64,000 nt of DNA from Aequorivita sp. H23M31 (GCF_004022485.1 NZ_CP034951.1:3534001-3598000), one strand, 5' to 3'; numbered from the stretch's first letter, positions 9,703 through 18,766 are shown. Notes: generated by a model not told the origin, from the sequence alone. Numbers and translations: made by a program.

Positions 9703-10559
9703 ATAAAACGACTTTGCTTATTCCCCTGTTCCATTTCAACAATTTTCACTTCTGAAGGCTGGGTTTTATTGATTGCGCGTTTTATACTTTTCAGATTTTC
9801 CTTTCTTGAGACAAGGGCTGTAAACCATTTCACTTGATTTTTAAAATGAAGACTTTCTTCAGACATATTTTTAATAAATCCTTCCTCGCCACCTTTATAC
9901 CATAACTCGTTGCCCAGCCCTCCGAAGTTTTGAGTCCGTTCTTTTTTTATTCCCAGATTTTGGACCTTGCGTAAGTTACTTTTTACTGCATCAGTTCTGT
10001 TTTTAAAGAAAGGGGGATTGCAGACCACGGCATCAAATGAATCGGTTGGTTGAATGATATGTTTCAGAATGCAACTCTTAAACTCCTGATGTCGCAACTC
10101 AATATCTTTTAATGAAGGGTTTTTATCAATGATTTTCTGCGCATTATTTAGGGAATCCAGATTTACCTCGCTGGCAATACATTTCCAATTAAAATGTCGT
10201 GTGGCAAGAACGGGGTAGATTAGGTTTGCGCCCGTACCAATATCCAGCAAATGAATATCCGTTTTGGGAATTAGATCTGCTATATGAAGCAAATAATCCA
10301 ATCTCCCGGGAATGGGTGGACAGAGATTGTCTTTAGGAATATTCCAATTCGTTATGCCGTAGTGCATTTTTAGCAAGGCAGTGTTTAAAGCTATAACAGC
10401 TTTATTATCGGAAAATTTTATTGTTTTGGTTCCGTATTCGTTTTCAAAAACGAAGGGTTTTAATGGTGGATACTGCTTTTCAAGAGTATCAAAATCGTAG
10501 TCTTTATTAAAAGGATTTTTCGGATGCACGAGTGGTTTTTCTGAAAGTAAAGATACCAC
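9681..10559 (-). CDS. rlmF: 23S rRNA m6A1618 methyltransferase RlmF
   Basis: S-adenosylmethionine-dependent enzyme methylating N6 of A1618 in 23S rRNA. 292 residues, with the family N-terminal HPKNPFNKDYDF (12-23), the cofactor motif LLDIGTGANLIYP (104-116) and catalytic NPPF (181-184). It begins with GTG at 10559; no in-frame ATG precedes the conserved N-terminus. It starts 28 bases after the stop of the AAA ATPase gene, so the two are probably co-transcribed. The 3' end carries a 23-base tandem duplication that includes the stop codon. Confidence 0.93.
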   Translation of the reverse strand: MVSLLSEKPLVHPKNPFNKDYDFDTLEKQYPPLKPFVFENEYGTKTIKFSDNKAVIALNTALLKMHYGITNWNIPKDNLCPPIPGRLDYLLHIADLIPKTDIHLLDIGTGANLIYPVLATRHFNWKCIASEVNLDSLNNAQKIIDKNPSLKDIELRHQEFKSCILKHIIQPTDSFDAVVCNPPFFKNRTDAVKSNLRKVQNLGIKKERTQNFGGLGNELWYKGGEEGFIKNMSEESLHFKNQVKWFTALVSRKENLKSIKRAINKTQPSEVKIVEMEQGNKQSRFIAWTFQS

Positions 10560-10587
10560 AATCGCCGCGGTTCATATCTTTCTTAAA

Positions 10588-11328
10588 CTATCGCTCTACA
10601 TTATTGTGCAGCTTATTTAGGGCTTTGACTTCTTCGTTTGCGATAATTATATTTTTCATTGCTCTAAAGGTAATATCCTTCGCCTCGGCATACGAAATAT
10701 TGTAAACTCTTTCCACGTTTCTAATTTCTTTTGGAAAACGTTCCAAGAGCGAATCGTAATAGTCATCCAGCGCTTCTTGGTTGGGCAAATTGAATTTCAG
10801 TTTCAGTTGAAATCTTCTTAACAGCGCACTATCTATTATGCTTGCATGGTTGGTGGCAGCAATGAGCAATGTGTCGTTTGGCAGTTCGTCTATCAATTGA
10901 ATTACTGTATTTACCAACCGTTTCATTTCTGCGGAATCCTTGTCTTCTTGGTCGCGCAACCTTCCGATGGAATCAAATTCATCGAGGAACAAAACGGCTT
11001 TTTCGCGAATAGCTTTTTTAAATACTTCGGTAATATTTTTTGCAGTCTCGCCCAAACGGGAAGAAACAATATTTCCCACATTGAGAACGATGATTTTTTT
11101 GTCCAATGCCTGCGCGATCGCTTTGGCTGTAGTGGTTTTTCCACAACCCGTATGCCCCGCCAAAAACACCTTATTGTCAACCGGCAGCTGATATTGCTCC
11201 AATATGGGAAGATGCTTAAACTCCTTTAAAAGCTGGGCAAGCAGCGCTTTATTTTCTTCACTTAAATGAATTTCATCCAAGCCAATTGTTGTTTCTTTTG
11301 AATTCAGGATAAAATCTGATAACGCCAT
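10588..11328 (-). CDS. AAA-family ATPase
   Basis: Single-domain AAA ATPase of the spastin/FtsH-like branch, 246 residues from the ATG at 11328. It has Walker A GHTGCGKTT (about 58-66), Walker B VLFLDEFD (about 112-119), a sensor-1 ATNH and an arginine pair LLRRF in the second region of homology. No protease, membrane or substrate domain is attached, so the partner is unknown. An upstream ATG at 11394 would add 22 residues with no family character. Upstream of rlmF on the same strand. Confidence 0.85.
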   Translation of the reverse strand: MALSDFILNSKETTIGLDEIHLSEENKALLAQLLKEFKHLPILEQYQLPVDNKVFLAGHTGCGKTTTAKAIAQALDKKIIVLNVGNIVSSRLGETAKNITEVFKKAIREKAVLFLDEFDSIGRLRDQEDKDSAEMKRLVNTVIQLIDELPNDTLLIAATNHASIIDSALLRRFQLKLKFNLPNQEALDDYYDSLLERFPKEIRNVERVYNISYAEAKDITFRAMKNIIIANEEVKALNKLHNNVER

Positions 11329-11475
11329 TTTAATGTTCTTGTATGAAGTTGCAAAAATAGGGAAGGTTTTTGGATGTGGGGTTGCTTTATCCAATGAGAA
11401 ATATCAATTAGTCAATTTCATTTTCGACCAGCCTGCTGGCGGGCAAGTTTCAGTTCTCCAGGGAGCTATCCGGAT

Positions 11476-11521
11476 CAAATTCGATTTCAAATTCGATTTA
11501 GAAATCGATTTCGATTTCCTA
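11476..11521. repeat. short degenerate direct repeats of AAATTCGATTT type
   Basis: About four tandem, imperfect copies of a 10-13-base unit (AAATTCGATTTC, AAATTCGATTTAG, AAATCGATTT, CGATTTCC) running up to and into the stop codon of the ABC exporter gene. No coding role is apparent. Confidence 0.7.
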
Positions 11522-13357
11522 CTGATAGCCCGCCGCCTGCAATTTAAACAACTCCGAATACAATTTGGGATTCTCCATCAATTCTTCGTGAGTGCCAAGT
11601 TCTAGAACACGGCCGTGCTGCAATACTAAAATACGGTCTGCCATTCGCACCGTGCTAAAACGGTGGCTGATGATAATACTGGTTTTGCCTTTGGTAAGAG
11701 CGATAAATCGTTCAAAAACATCAAACTCTGCTTGGGCATCCAAGGCGCTGGTGGGTTCGTCGAGCACCATAACATCTGCGTCCTTCATATAGGCGCGGGC
11801 GAGAGCTACTTTTTGCCATTGGCCACCGCTGAGTTCCTGGCCTTTGTAAAAGCGTCTTCCCAAACGCTGTTCCAGGCCTTCTGCCATGTCGTTTACTACT
11901 TGCTCGGCAAGACTTTTATTGGCTGCGTATCCTATTATTTCATCATTCTCTATTTCTGAAATATTTCCGATGGCTATGTTTTCCCGTAGGGTGAATTCAT
12001 ATTTAAAAAAGTCCTGAAAAATAACGCCAAAACGCTTTCGATATTCATCCACATCAAAATTATTGATGTTTATGCCGTCCAAAAGAATTTCGCCTTCGGT
12101 GGGTTCGTAAAAGCGAAGGAAGAGTTTTATAAGTGTAGTTTTACCTGCTCCGTTCTGACCTACAAAGGCCATTTTTTCGCCGGCGTTTAACTTAAAGGTC
12201 ACACCTTTTAATACTTCCGTTTTGTTACCCGGATAGCTAAAGTGAAGATTATTTATTTCAAATCCTTTGACGATAGTTTTTGGCATAGGGGTTTTTGCTT
12301 CCGCAGTTTGCTCAATGCTTAAATCTATAAAGTCGAAATAATCCTGTAAGTAAAGCGCACTTTCAGAAATTCGCGTAAAGCGGGAAAAGAAACCTTGTAA
12401 GTTGCTTCGCAATCGGTTGAAGGAACCTGAAAGAAAGGTGAGTTCCCCAATGGTAATAACGCCTGCGAGCACGCGCAAAATGATATAAATATAAGCACCA
12501 TAATAACTTAATACACCCAGAATATTAAAGAATGATCCATAAAGACTTTGCTTTAGCGACAACCTTTTGTTCAAATGGTAATAATCATTCGATAAATTTT
12601 TAAAGCGTTCCGCGATAAAATCGGTCAGACCGAAAAGCTTGATTTCTTTAGCAGTTTGATTATTGGCACCTATAAACCGGAGGTAATCCAACTCACGTCT
12701 TTCGGAAGTCCAACTTCGCGCCAACGAATATCGGGTACTACTGAATTTTGCTTCATTTATAAAGGAAGGAATAATGCTGATTACGAGGATAAGTATCAAA
12801 ATTGGTTCAAAATACACCAATCCCGCAATCAGGGAAACCATCGAAATAAGACTTTCTGCTTGGCCCAGAGCATTACTCATCAAGCCTACGCGGCTGTTGG
12901 TTTGTGTTCTGGCACGTTCCAGTTTGTCGTAAAACTCGGGATCTTCCAGTTGGGCGATGGTAAGCTCGGCAGTTTTTCTAATTATTTTTTCGGAAGAATC
13001 GTTGGAGTAGAGATCGCCTAAAAGTCCGTCGGTAAGATTTATCAATCTTCCCAATAAGTCAGAAAGAATGGCCACGGCGAATTCGATTAAAACATATTTC
13101 CAAAGTAGCGTAAAATCCTTGTTTTCCAAGGAAACCTGAAGGATGATCTCGTCAATAATCATCTTCCCAACCCATAAAATGACCACGGGGGTAAATGCGT
13201 TTAATAACCGACTAAAAACATTCGCAAAAAAGAGAATGGGGCTGCTTTGATATATTTCCCGAAAAAACCGGGGAATGGTTTTCATAGCTTTAAAGGAATC
13301 CTTGACGCTGGTTTTCTCTTCTTTATCGGTAATGGATTTTAATTGGGGTCTTGCCAT
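11519..13357 (-). CDS. ABC exporter, fused membrane and ATPase domains
   Basis: Half-size ABC exporter that works as a dimer in the inner membrane; substrate unknown. 612 residues from the ATG at 13357 (MARPQLKS). An N-terminal six-helix domain covers roughly residues 40-340, followed by a nucleotide-binding domain with Walker A GQNGAGKTT, signature LSGGQ, Walker B VMVLDEPTSALD and the switch histidine in IIISHR. An ATG 30 codons upstream (13447) is open but would overlap the promoter and start of the divergent MATE gene. The shared 90-base region and the divergent pump pair suggest a small efflux locus. Confidence 0.9.
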   Translation of the reverse strand: MARPQLKSITDKEEKTSVKDSFKAMKTIPRFFREIYQSSPILFFANVFSRLLNAFTPVVILWVGKMIIDEIILQVSLENKDFTLLWKYVLIEFAVAILSDLLGRLINLTDGLLGDLYSNDSSEKIIRKTAELTIAQLEDPEFYDKLERARTQTNSRVGLMSNALGQAESLISMVSLIAGLVYFEPILILILVISIIPSFINEAKFSSTRYSLARSWTSERRELDYLRFIGANNQTAKEIKLFGLTDFIAERFKNLSNDYYHLNKRLSLKQSLYGSFFNILGVLSYYGAYIYIILRVLAGVITIGELTFLSGSFNRLRSNLQGFFSRFTRISESALYLQDYFDFIDLSIEQTAEAKTPMPKTIVKGFEINNLHFSYPGNKTEVLKGVTFKLNAGEKMAFVGQNGAGKTTLIKLFLRFYEPTEGEILLDGININNFDVDEYRKRFGVIFQDFFKYEFTLRENIAIGNISEIENDEIIGYAANKSLAEQVVNDMAEGLEQRLGRRFYKGQELSGGQWQKVALARAYMKDADVMVLDEPTSALDAQAEFDVFERFIALTKGKTSIIISHRFSTVRMADRILVLQHGRVLELGTHEELMENPKLYSELFKLQAAGYQ

Positions 13358-13423
13358 TTCTTTATTTCTAAATTCTGGTTCAGAATTTATCAAATACAAA
13401 GCTATTCTAAAAAAGTCAACAAC

Positions 13424-13431
13424 TATCTTTG
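13424..13431 (+). promoter_or_regulatory. -7 element of the MATE gene promoter
   Basis: TATCTTTG, an exact match to TAnnTTTG, ending 17 bases before the TTG at 13449. Transcription from it would begin after both in-frame upstream ATGs (13275 and 13332), so it decides the start. Confidence 0.65.
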
Positions 13432-13448
13432 CCCAAAAATTTTTCAAT

Positions 13449-14828
13449 TTGGCGCTTGCGGATTATACAAAGGAATTTAAATTCAATATCAAACTGGCCA
13501 CACCCGTCATTTTGGGAATGTTGGGGCACCAGGTAGTTGCCTTGGTGGACAATATTATGGTCGGGCAGCTGGGCAGCGCGGAGCTTGCGGCAGTTTCCTT
13601 GGGAAATAGTTTTATGTTCGTAGCCATGTCCTTGGGAATCGGCTTTTCCACGGCCATAACCCCTTTAGTAGCCGAAGCCGATGGCGAAGGAAATCGCGAG
13701 AAGGGAAAATCTTCTTTTAAACACGGATTGTTTTTATGTATAGTGCTGGGGGTTGCGCTATTTGCCTTGGTAATGTTCTCCAAACCCTTGATGTACATTA
13801 TGAGCCAACCGCCAGAAGTGGTGGATCTGGCAATGCCTTATCTCACTTTGGTCGCGGCTTCTTTGGTGCCGATGATCATCTTTCAAGCTTTTAAGCAGTT
13901 TAGCGATGGGATGTCCATGACACGTTTCCCGATGTATGCTACCATAGTGGCGAATTTGGTAAACGTGCTGCTCAACTATATGTTTATTTTTGGAAAGTTT
14001 GGGGCGCCTGAACTCGGGGTGGTAGGAGCAGCAATTGGTACGTTGGCTTCGAGAATTGTTATGGTTTTTTACTTGTGGTATTTACTGAGCCGACAAAAAA
14101 AATCCCGATTCTTCGTAGTTGGCATTAAAATTTTCACCCTGAGCCAGGCCATGCTAAAAAAGCTTTTGAATCTTGGATTTCCCTCCGCCATGCAGATGTT
14201 TTTTGAGGTGGGCATCTTTACTTCTGCAGTCTGGCTGTCTGGCATACTTGGAAAAAACCCACAAGCGGCAAATCAGATTGCTTTAAACCTGGCTTCAATG
14301 ACCTTTATGGTGGCTATGGGTTTTAGCGTTGCAGCGATGATCAGGGTCGGCAATCAAAAAGGTCTTCAGCAGTTTAGGGAATTGCGACGAGTGGCAATTT
14401 CCATTTTCTTGTTGACTTCTGTACTGTCTTTAATTTTCGCGCTTGGATTTATTTTGTTCAATGGTGACCTTCCAAAAATATTCTTGGATTACGACAATTT
14501 GGCTTTATTTGCCGACAACCACGAGGTAGTTAAGTTAGCTTCCCAATTATTGATAATTGCGGCAATATTTCAGTTTACGGATGGGCTTCAAGTGGTGGCG
14601 CTCGGTGCGCTTAGAGGAATGCAGGATGTAAAATTGCCCACACTTTTCACTTTTATAGCGTATTGGATAATTGGTTTTCCAATCTCTTATTACCTAAGTA
14701 TGCACACTTCCTTGGAAAGTATGGGTATTTGGATAGGATTATTGGCCGGACTTACCGCTAGTGCCATTATGTTATTCATCAGATTTAATTATCTTTCGAA
14801 GAAATTTATACAACTAGCACGAGAATAG
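13449..14828 (+). CDS. MATE-family multidrug efflux protein
   Basis: Cation-coupled drug/sodium antiporter in the inner membrane. Starting at TTG 13449 (LALADYTKEFKFN) gives 459 residues, the usual MATE length, with about twelve hydrophobic helices. Family segments include GMLGHQVVALVDNIMVGQLG near the start and the internally repeated second half around FPSAMQMFFEVG. ATGs at 13275 and 13332 lie in the divergent exporter gene and would add 58 or 39 residues of non-family sequence. The exact promoter element at 13424-13431 supports the TTG. Confidence 0.9.
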   Translation: MALADYTKEFKFNIKLATPVILGMLGHQVVALVDNIMVGQLGSAELAAVSLGNSFMFVAMSLGIGFSTAITPLVAEADGEGNREKGKSSFKHGLFLCIVLGVALFALVMFSKPLMYIMSQPPEVVDLAMPYLTLVAASLVPMIIFQAFKQFSDGMSMTRFPMYATIVANLVNVLLNYMFIFGKFGAPELGVVGAAIGTLASRIVMVFYLWYLLSRQKKSRFFVVGIKIFTLSQAMLKKLLNLGFPSAMQMFFEVGIFTSAVWLSGILGKNPQAANQIALNLASMTFMVAMGFSVAAMIRVGNQKGLQQFRELRRVAISIFLLTSVLSLIFALGFILFNGDLPKIFLDYDNLALFADNHEVVKLASQLLIIAAIFQFTDGLQVVALGALRGMQDVKLPTLFTFIAYWIIGFPISYYLSMHTSLESMGIWIGLLAGLTASAIMLFIRFNYLSKKFIQLARE

Positions 14829-14884
14829 TGAACATTGAACAATTAGAGTTTAATTTGAACTTTTTTAATCTTTTTAAACCACAT

Positions 14885-14945
14885 TAAAACCTACAACCCA
14901 TAATTCTGAATTCTGAATTCTGAATTGAAAACTCATAACTTGAAA
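14885..14945. repeat. heptad repeat array (ATTCTGA unit)
   Basis: Three perfect tandem copies of ATTCTGA at 14903-14923, followed by degenerate units (ATTGAAA, ACTCATA, ACTTGAA) up to the next gene. G-poor on the plus strand. Belongs to a class of 7- or 8-base-period intergenic arrays seen at several other places in this window. Confidence 0.7.
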
Positions 14946-14947
14946 AA

Positions 14948-15178
14948 ATGGATTTCCCAAAATACTTACTAGGCGACAACAGCGATTATCCCTCCGCGAT
15001 TTTCGTAATTCATACAGAATTCCCACGCTTTATTATTAATCTTGAAAATGATGAAGTGGAATGGTTGGAAGATTTCGATAAAGAAGACGAAAAGGAACTT
15101 GAGGCCGAAGCCGAAAACCTGATTCAGGAAGCAAATGATTTTTATGACAGGGAGATTGAGCGATATGGTGAGGATTAA
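14948..15178 (+). CDS. small acidic protein of unknown function
   Basis: 76 residues, strongly acidic in the second half (a run of Glu/Asp around DKEDEKELEAEAENL that predicts a helix). Two aromatic/proline-rich beta-like segments precede it. No signal peptide or membrane helix. I recognise it only as a conserved-looking flavobacterial small protein and assign no function. The ATG follows a heptad repeat array directly, and a long inverted repeat follows the gene. Confidence 0.7.
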   Translation: MDFPKYLLGDNSDYPSAIFVIHTEFPRFIINLENDEVEWLEDFDKEDEKELEAEAENLIQEANDFYDREIERYGED

Positions 15179-15187
15179 TTTTTTATG

Positions 15188-15234
15188 ACTACGAATACAC
15201 GAATATTTATTTTTAAAATTCGTGTATTCGTGGT
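15188..15234. repeat. 17-base inverted repeat (ACGAATACACGAAT type)
   Basis: Arms 15188-15204 and 15218-15234 pair over 17 bases with one wobble, around a 13-base AT loop. The arms consist of 8-base units (CTACGAAT, ACACGAAT). No T-run follows on the plus strand, so it is not a classical terminator, although it sits 10 bases after a stop codon. Confidence 0.8.
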
Positions 15235-15273
15235 GAAACTCTGTCGCTATATTTTTAATCAGATCCTATAATA

Positions 15274-15852
15274 ATGCTCGATCAACTCCTTAACTACGAT
15301 ACCCAACTCTTTCTTTTCCTGAACAATTTAGGAAACGAAACCTGGGACAGTTTTTGGTTGTTTGTCACTCATAAATTCTCCTCTATTCCTATTTATGCGT
15401 TATTGCTATTCCTTATTTACAAAAATTACGGATTAAAGGGTACACTAATTATTGTTATAAGCGTAGCATTAATGATTACTGCTACTGACCAGATTGCAAG
15501 CCTTTTTAAATATGGAATAAAAAGAGCACGACCCTGCCAAGTTGCCGAAATTAAGGATCATATGCGTTTTATTGCCAGTGGCTGCGGACGGTTTGGTTAT
15601 TTCTCTGCCCACGCTGCAAGTTCCATGGCTGCCGCTGTTTTTTTGGGATTAAGTCTTCAGAAATGGTATAAATATTTGCCGTTTCTATTGCTGCTATGGG
15701 CAGTAATAACTGGATATAGTAGAATATATTTAGGCGTTCATTATCCTTTGGACGTCATTACAGGAATGGCTTTTGGCGGATTGACAGGTTGGTTGTTTTA
15801 TTTGTTACAAAGTTGGGGGCAGAAACGTTTTAACCCGGATAGGAAATTCTGA
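15274..15852 (+). CDS. PAP2-family membrane phosphatase
   Basis: Type 2 phosphatidic acid phosphatase superfamily, probably acting on undecaprenyl diphosphate or a phospholipid at the periplasmic face. 192 residues with five to six membrane helices. The three active-site motifs are present: KX6RP (K79, R86-P87), a SAH variant of the PSGH motif (S111-H113) and SRX5HXXXD (S149, H156, D160). Substrate cannot be told from sequence. It converges with the GT2 gene, with 13 bases between stop codons. Confidence 0.9.
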   Translation: MLDQLLNYDTQLFLFLNNLGNETWDSFWLFVTHKFSSIPIYALLLFLIYKNYGLKGTLIIVISVALMITATDQIASLFKYGIKRARPCQVAEIKDHMRFIASGCGRFGYFSAHAASSMAAAVFLGLSLQKWYKYLPFLLLLWAVITGYSRIYLGVHYPLDVITGMAFGGLTGWLFYLLQSWGQKRFNPDRKF

Positions 15853-15865
15853 ATAAAGATATTTT

Positions 15866-16576
15866 TCATTCTTTCTTCTTTATTTCATAATAAATATAGT
15901 TTTGTTTCATCCATAAAAAGACAAAGCATGCAGTTAAAGGGCCAAAGAGTCTGTTGCTTAAACCAAATTTACGTTTTCCCTTCATCCTTGGAAAATGCCT
16001 CACAGGGATTTGATGTATCTTTCCTTTCTGCAATAGCACCATCGCGGGTAAAAAGCGATGTAGTCCTTTAAACATTGGAATCTGCTTGGCATAGGAAGTT
16101 TTTATGACCTTGAGCGGACAACCTGTGTCCTTAATTCCATCTTGTGTGAATAATCGCCGAATGCTATTGGCTATTTTTGAAGAAAATATCTTGACAAAAG
16201 TGTCATTTCTATTTTCGCGGATTCCTGTAACTAAATCATACTCGCCACAGTACTCCAAAAGTAAGTTGAAATCTTCAGGATGGGTTTGCAGATCACCGTC
16301 CATATATCCTAGATATGGACTTTGAACCCAATCAAATCCTGCTTTCAGAGCGGTGCTGAGTCCTTTATTTTTCTGAAAGGAAATAGAATGGAAATTCCTA
16401 TTTCGTTTACAAATTTCGCCCAATAATTTTTCACTCCCATCGGTAGAGCCGTCGTTAACAAAAAGGATTGAAACAGTTTTCGAAGATTTCGGGATATAAT
16501 CCAAAAGTGCATATTCAAGTTGGAGCAGATTTTCCACTTCGTTATAAAGAGGTATTATTATAGTGAATTCGGACAT
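15866..16576 (-). CDS. GT2 family glycosyltransferase (dolichol-phosphate-mannose-synthase type)
   Basis: Membrane-associated GT-A enzyme that probably transfers a sugar from a nucleotide donor to a polyprenyl phosphate or lipid. 236 residues: IIPLYNEVENL nucleotide-binding start, NDGSTDGS, and the metal-binding DGDLQTHPED. A single hydrophobic segment lies near the C-terminus (LTACFVFLWM). It starts close to the divergent LtaS-like gene, and both lie in a group of lipid and envelope genes. Acceptor and donor are unknown. Confidence 0.88.
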   Translation of the reverse strand: MSEFTIIIPLYNEVENLLQLEYALLDYIPKSSKTVSILFVNDGSTDGSEKLLGEICKRNRNFHSISFQKNKGLSTALKAGFDWVQSPYLGYMDGDLQTHPEDFNLLLEYCGEYDLVTGIRENRNDTFVKIFSSKIANSIRRLFTQDGIKDTGCPLKVIKTSYAKQIPMFKGLHRFLPAMVLLQKGKIHQIPVRHFPRMKGKRKFGLSNRLFGPLTACFVFLWMKQNYIYYEIKKKE

Positions 16577-16641
16577 TTTTTATTATAAACGAATTCCACA
16601 AAAGTAATTTTTTTATACTTGAGAATAAGAGAAGTAGCATT

Positions 16642-16758
16642 ATGAGTTCGTTTATCAGGTTTTGGTGCTTGACGGTAGTTCTAATGTATGTAATTGCGTA
16701 TATTCCTTTCCCTATTTACAGAATGTTACAAGATTTTATAAAATCCAATTTTTCATAA
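16642..16758 (+). CDS. possible 38-residue single-pass membrane protein
   Basis: Short frame starting at ATG 16642 and ending at TAA 16756-16758. It encodes a helix-forming hydrophobic stretch (FWCLTVVLMYVIAYIPFPIY) followed by a short polar tail. A promoter-like TATACTTG lies at 16614-16621, 20 bases before the start, and an identical box at 16799-16806 precedes the LtaS-like gene. No homologue comes to mind; it may instead be leader sequence of the downstream gene. Confidence 0.4.
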   Translation: MSSFIRFWCLTVVLMYVIAYIPFPIYRMLQDFIKSNFS

Positions 16759-16823
16759 AAAAGAACGTTTTTAGCACAGTTTACTATGGAATAATTTTTA
16801 TACTTGTGCCCTTAAATTTTACA

Positions 16824-18746
16824 ATGCGGAGTTTTTTTCGAATCAATGAATATCTAGTTCTTCTATATAGGTTATTACTAGCCTACGTTTTTTATTTTAT
16901 AGCTAGATGGCTGTTTTTTATATACAATAAAAGCATACTAAACGTAGATAGTTTTGGTCAGTTTTTAAAACTGGCTTATTATGGATTGGCGTTTGATACA
17001 ACGGCTATTCTTTATTTAAATGCACTATTTGTGCTTTTGTCCATACTTCCTCTTTTTATAAATACCACAAGAGGATATCAAAAGTTCCTTTTTTACACTT
17101 ACTTTATTTTCAACTTAGCAGGTTATGCTTTAAACTTCGTTGATTTTATTTACTATAAATATACATTTGCCCGTACTACTATTGTTGTTTGGGATCTTTT
17201 AGAGCACGAATCGAATGGCTTAAATATGTTTTTTAGGTTTCTTGTAAGCTATTGGCATGTGTATTTGCTTTTCTTTCTTATGGCTTTCTTATGGATTTAT
17301 CTTTATAAAAGAGTCAGGGTAAAACCCGCCATTCGACCCATTCGAAAAATCCCTTATTTGCTTTCATCGCTTATTGGTATTGCCATTATCGGTATTTTGA
17401 TGATTGGGGGAATACGCGGGGGAGATTTTAAAAAGAGCACGCGACCCATTAATATGCTAGACGCTAGCAGACATGTTGACAAAATTGAACATTCGGATAT
17501 TGTACTCAATACTCCATTTGCATTTATCCGAACTTTTAATGCCAACACATTTAAGAAGGCGCATTTCGATATTCCGGAGAATACTATAGAAAATTTGCTT
17601 CACCCAATAAAACATTATACGAACAATCCTAGAACAACGCCCAATATAGTTCTGTTCATAACGGAAAGCTATGGAAGGGAATACTGGGGAGCTTTTAACA
17701 AGGATGCGAATATTCCAGATTATGAAAGCTTCACGCCGTTTTTAGATTCGTTGGCGCAACATAGTTTGATTTTTTCCAATGCCTATGCCAATGGAAGTAA
17801 GTCAATTCACGGAATGTCATCCGTGCTGGCTGGAATTCCTTCCTTTAAAAACGCATTTACATCTTCTTCCTATTCCAAGCAGGATATTGAATCATTAGTT
17901 TCAACTTTGGAAGATATGGGATACGACACTTCCTTTTTTCACGGCGCTCCCAATGGTTCAATGGGATTCTTGGGCTTTGGAAATATTTTAGGTTTCGATC
18001 ATTATTATGGAAAGACAGAATATAACAATGACGAAGATTTTGATGGTTCATGGGGAATTTGGGACGAACCTTTCTTTCAGTTTATGAAAACAACTTTGGA
18101 TGAAAAGACAGATCCTTTCTTTGCAACTATTTTTACCGTATCCTCACATGAGCCTTATATAATTCCCGAGAAGTATGAAGGTAAATTCCCCAAGGGATAT
18201 AGGCCTATGCACCAGACTGTTGGTTATACAGATTATGCTTTCAAAAAATTCTTTGAGTCGGCACGGAAAGAACCTTGGTTTGATAATACCATATTTGTAA
18301 TTACGGCAGATCACAGTAATCAGATTTATTTTACTGATTTTTACGGAAAAGTAATGAACCGATCTGCAATTCCTATCTTAATTTATAAGCCGGATGGAAC
18401 TTTTGTAGGAGACAATAAGGATCTCGCACAACAAATAGATATATATCCAACGTTATTGGATATTATTGGTTATTCCAAACCTTTTAGAAGTTGGGGACGC
18501 AGCTTGGTAGGGGACAAGATAGAACCTCCATTTGTTATGAATGGTACTGATTATTATCAACTTCAGAGAGGAAATTATATTTGTATATTTGACGGCGAAA
18601 AAGCCATCGGCTTTTATGATATTGAAGACAAGGGCCTTACAAAAAACCTTATTGCCAATAGAAATGCAGAAATGGACGAATGTGAATTGTTTTGCAAAGC
18701 TTTTCTACAGGATTATTACGAAAGAATTGTAGATAAGAAATTATAA
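16824..18746 (+). CDS. LtaS-like sulfatase-family phosphoglycerol/phosphoethanolamine transferase
   Basis: Membrane enzyme of the alkaline-phosphatase superfamily resembling lipoteichoic acid synthase and OpgB. Such enzymes move a phosphoglycerol or phosphoethanolamine head group from a phospholipid to an envelope glycan, leaving diacylglycerol. From ATG 16824 it has 640 residues: five membrane helices in about 1-240, then a periplasmic domain with NIVLFITESYG (metal-binding Glu), a nucleophile region NGSKSIHGMSS and the metal-binding ADHS. The nucleophile position appears to be Ser rather than Thr. An upstream in-frame GTG/ATG region was rejected because it does not match the family. Next to a GT2 and before a phosphatase and lipid kinase. 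Confidence 0.85.
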   Translation: MRSFFRINEYLVLLYRLLLAYVFYFIARWLFFIYNKSILNVDSFGQFLKLAYYGLAFDTTAILYLNALFVLLSILPLFINTTRGYQKFLFYTYFIFNLAGYALNFVDFIYYKYTFARTTIVVWDLLEHESNGLNMFFRFLVSYWHVYLLFFLMAFLWIYLYKRVRVKPAIRPIRKIPYLLSSLIGIAIIGILMIGGIRGGDFKKSTRPINMLDASRHVDKIEHSDIVLNTPFAFIRTFNANTFKKAHFDIPENTIENLLHPIKHYTNNPRTTPNIVLFITESYGREYWGAFNKDANIPDYESFTPFLDSLAQHSLIFSNAYANGSKSIHGMSSVLAGIPSFKNAFTSSSYSKQDIESLVSTLEDMGYDTSFFHGAPNGSMGFLGFGNILGFDHYYGKTEYNNDEDFDGSWGIWDEPFFQFMKTTLDEKTDPFFATIFTVSSHEPYIIPEKYEGKFPKGYRPMHQTVGYTDYAFKKFFESARKEPWFDNTIFVITADHSNQIYFTDFYGKVMNRSAIPILIYKPDGTFVGDNKDLAQQIDIYPTLLDIIGYSKPFRSWGRSLVGDKIEPPFVMNGTDYYQLQRGNYICIFDGEKAIGFYDIEDKGLTKNLIANRNAEMDECELFCKAFLQDYYERIVDKKL

Positions 18747-18766
18747 CTGCTCTAAAACTGAATGAA

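Noticed and set aside
13275..13448. N-terminal extension of the MATE protein from ATG 13275 or 13332
   Set aside because: The added residues have no MATE character, lie inside the divergent exporter gene, and are upstream of a perfect promoter box.
15188..15234. Inverted repeat as a terminator
   Set aside because: The stem is long but no T-run follows on either strand; kept as a repeat.
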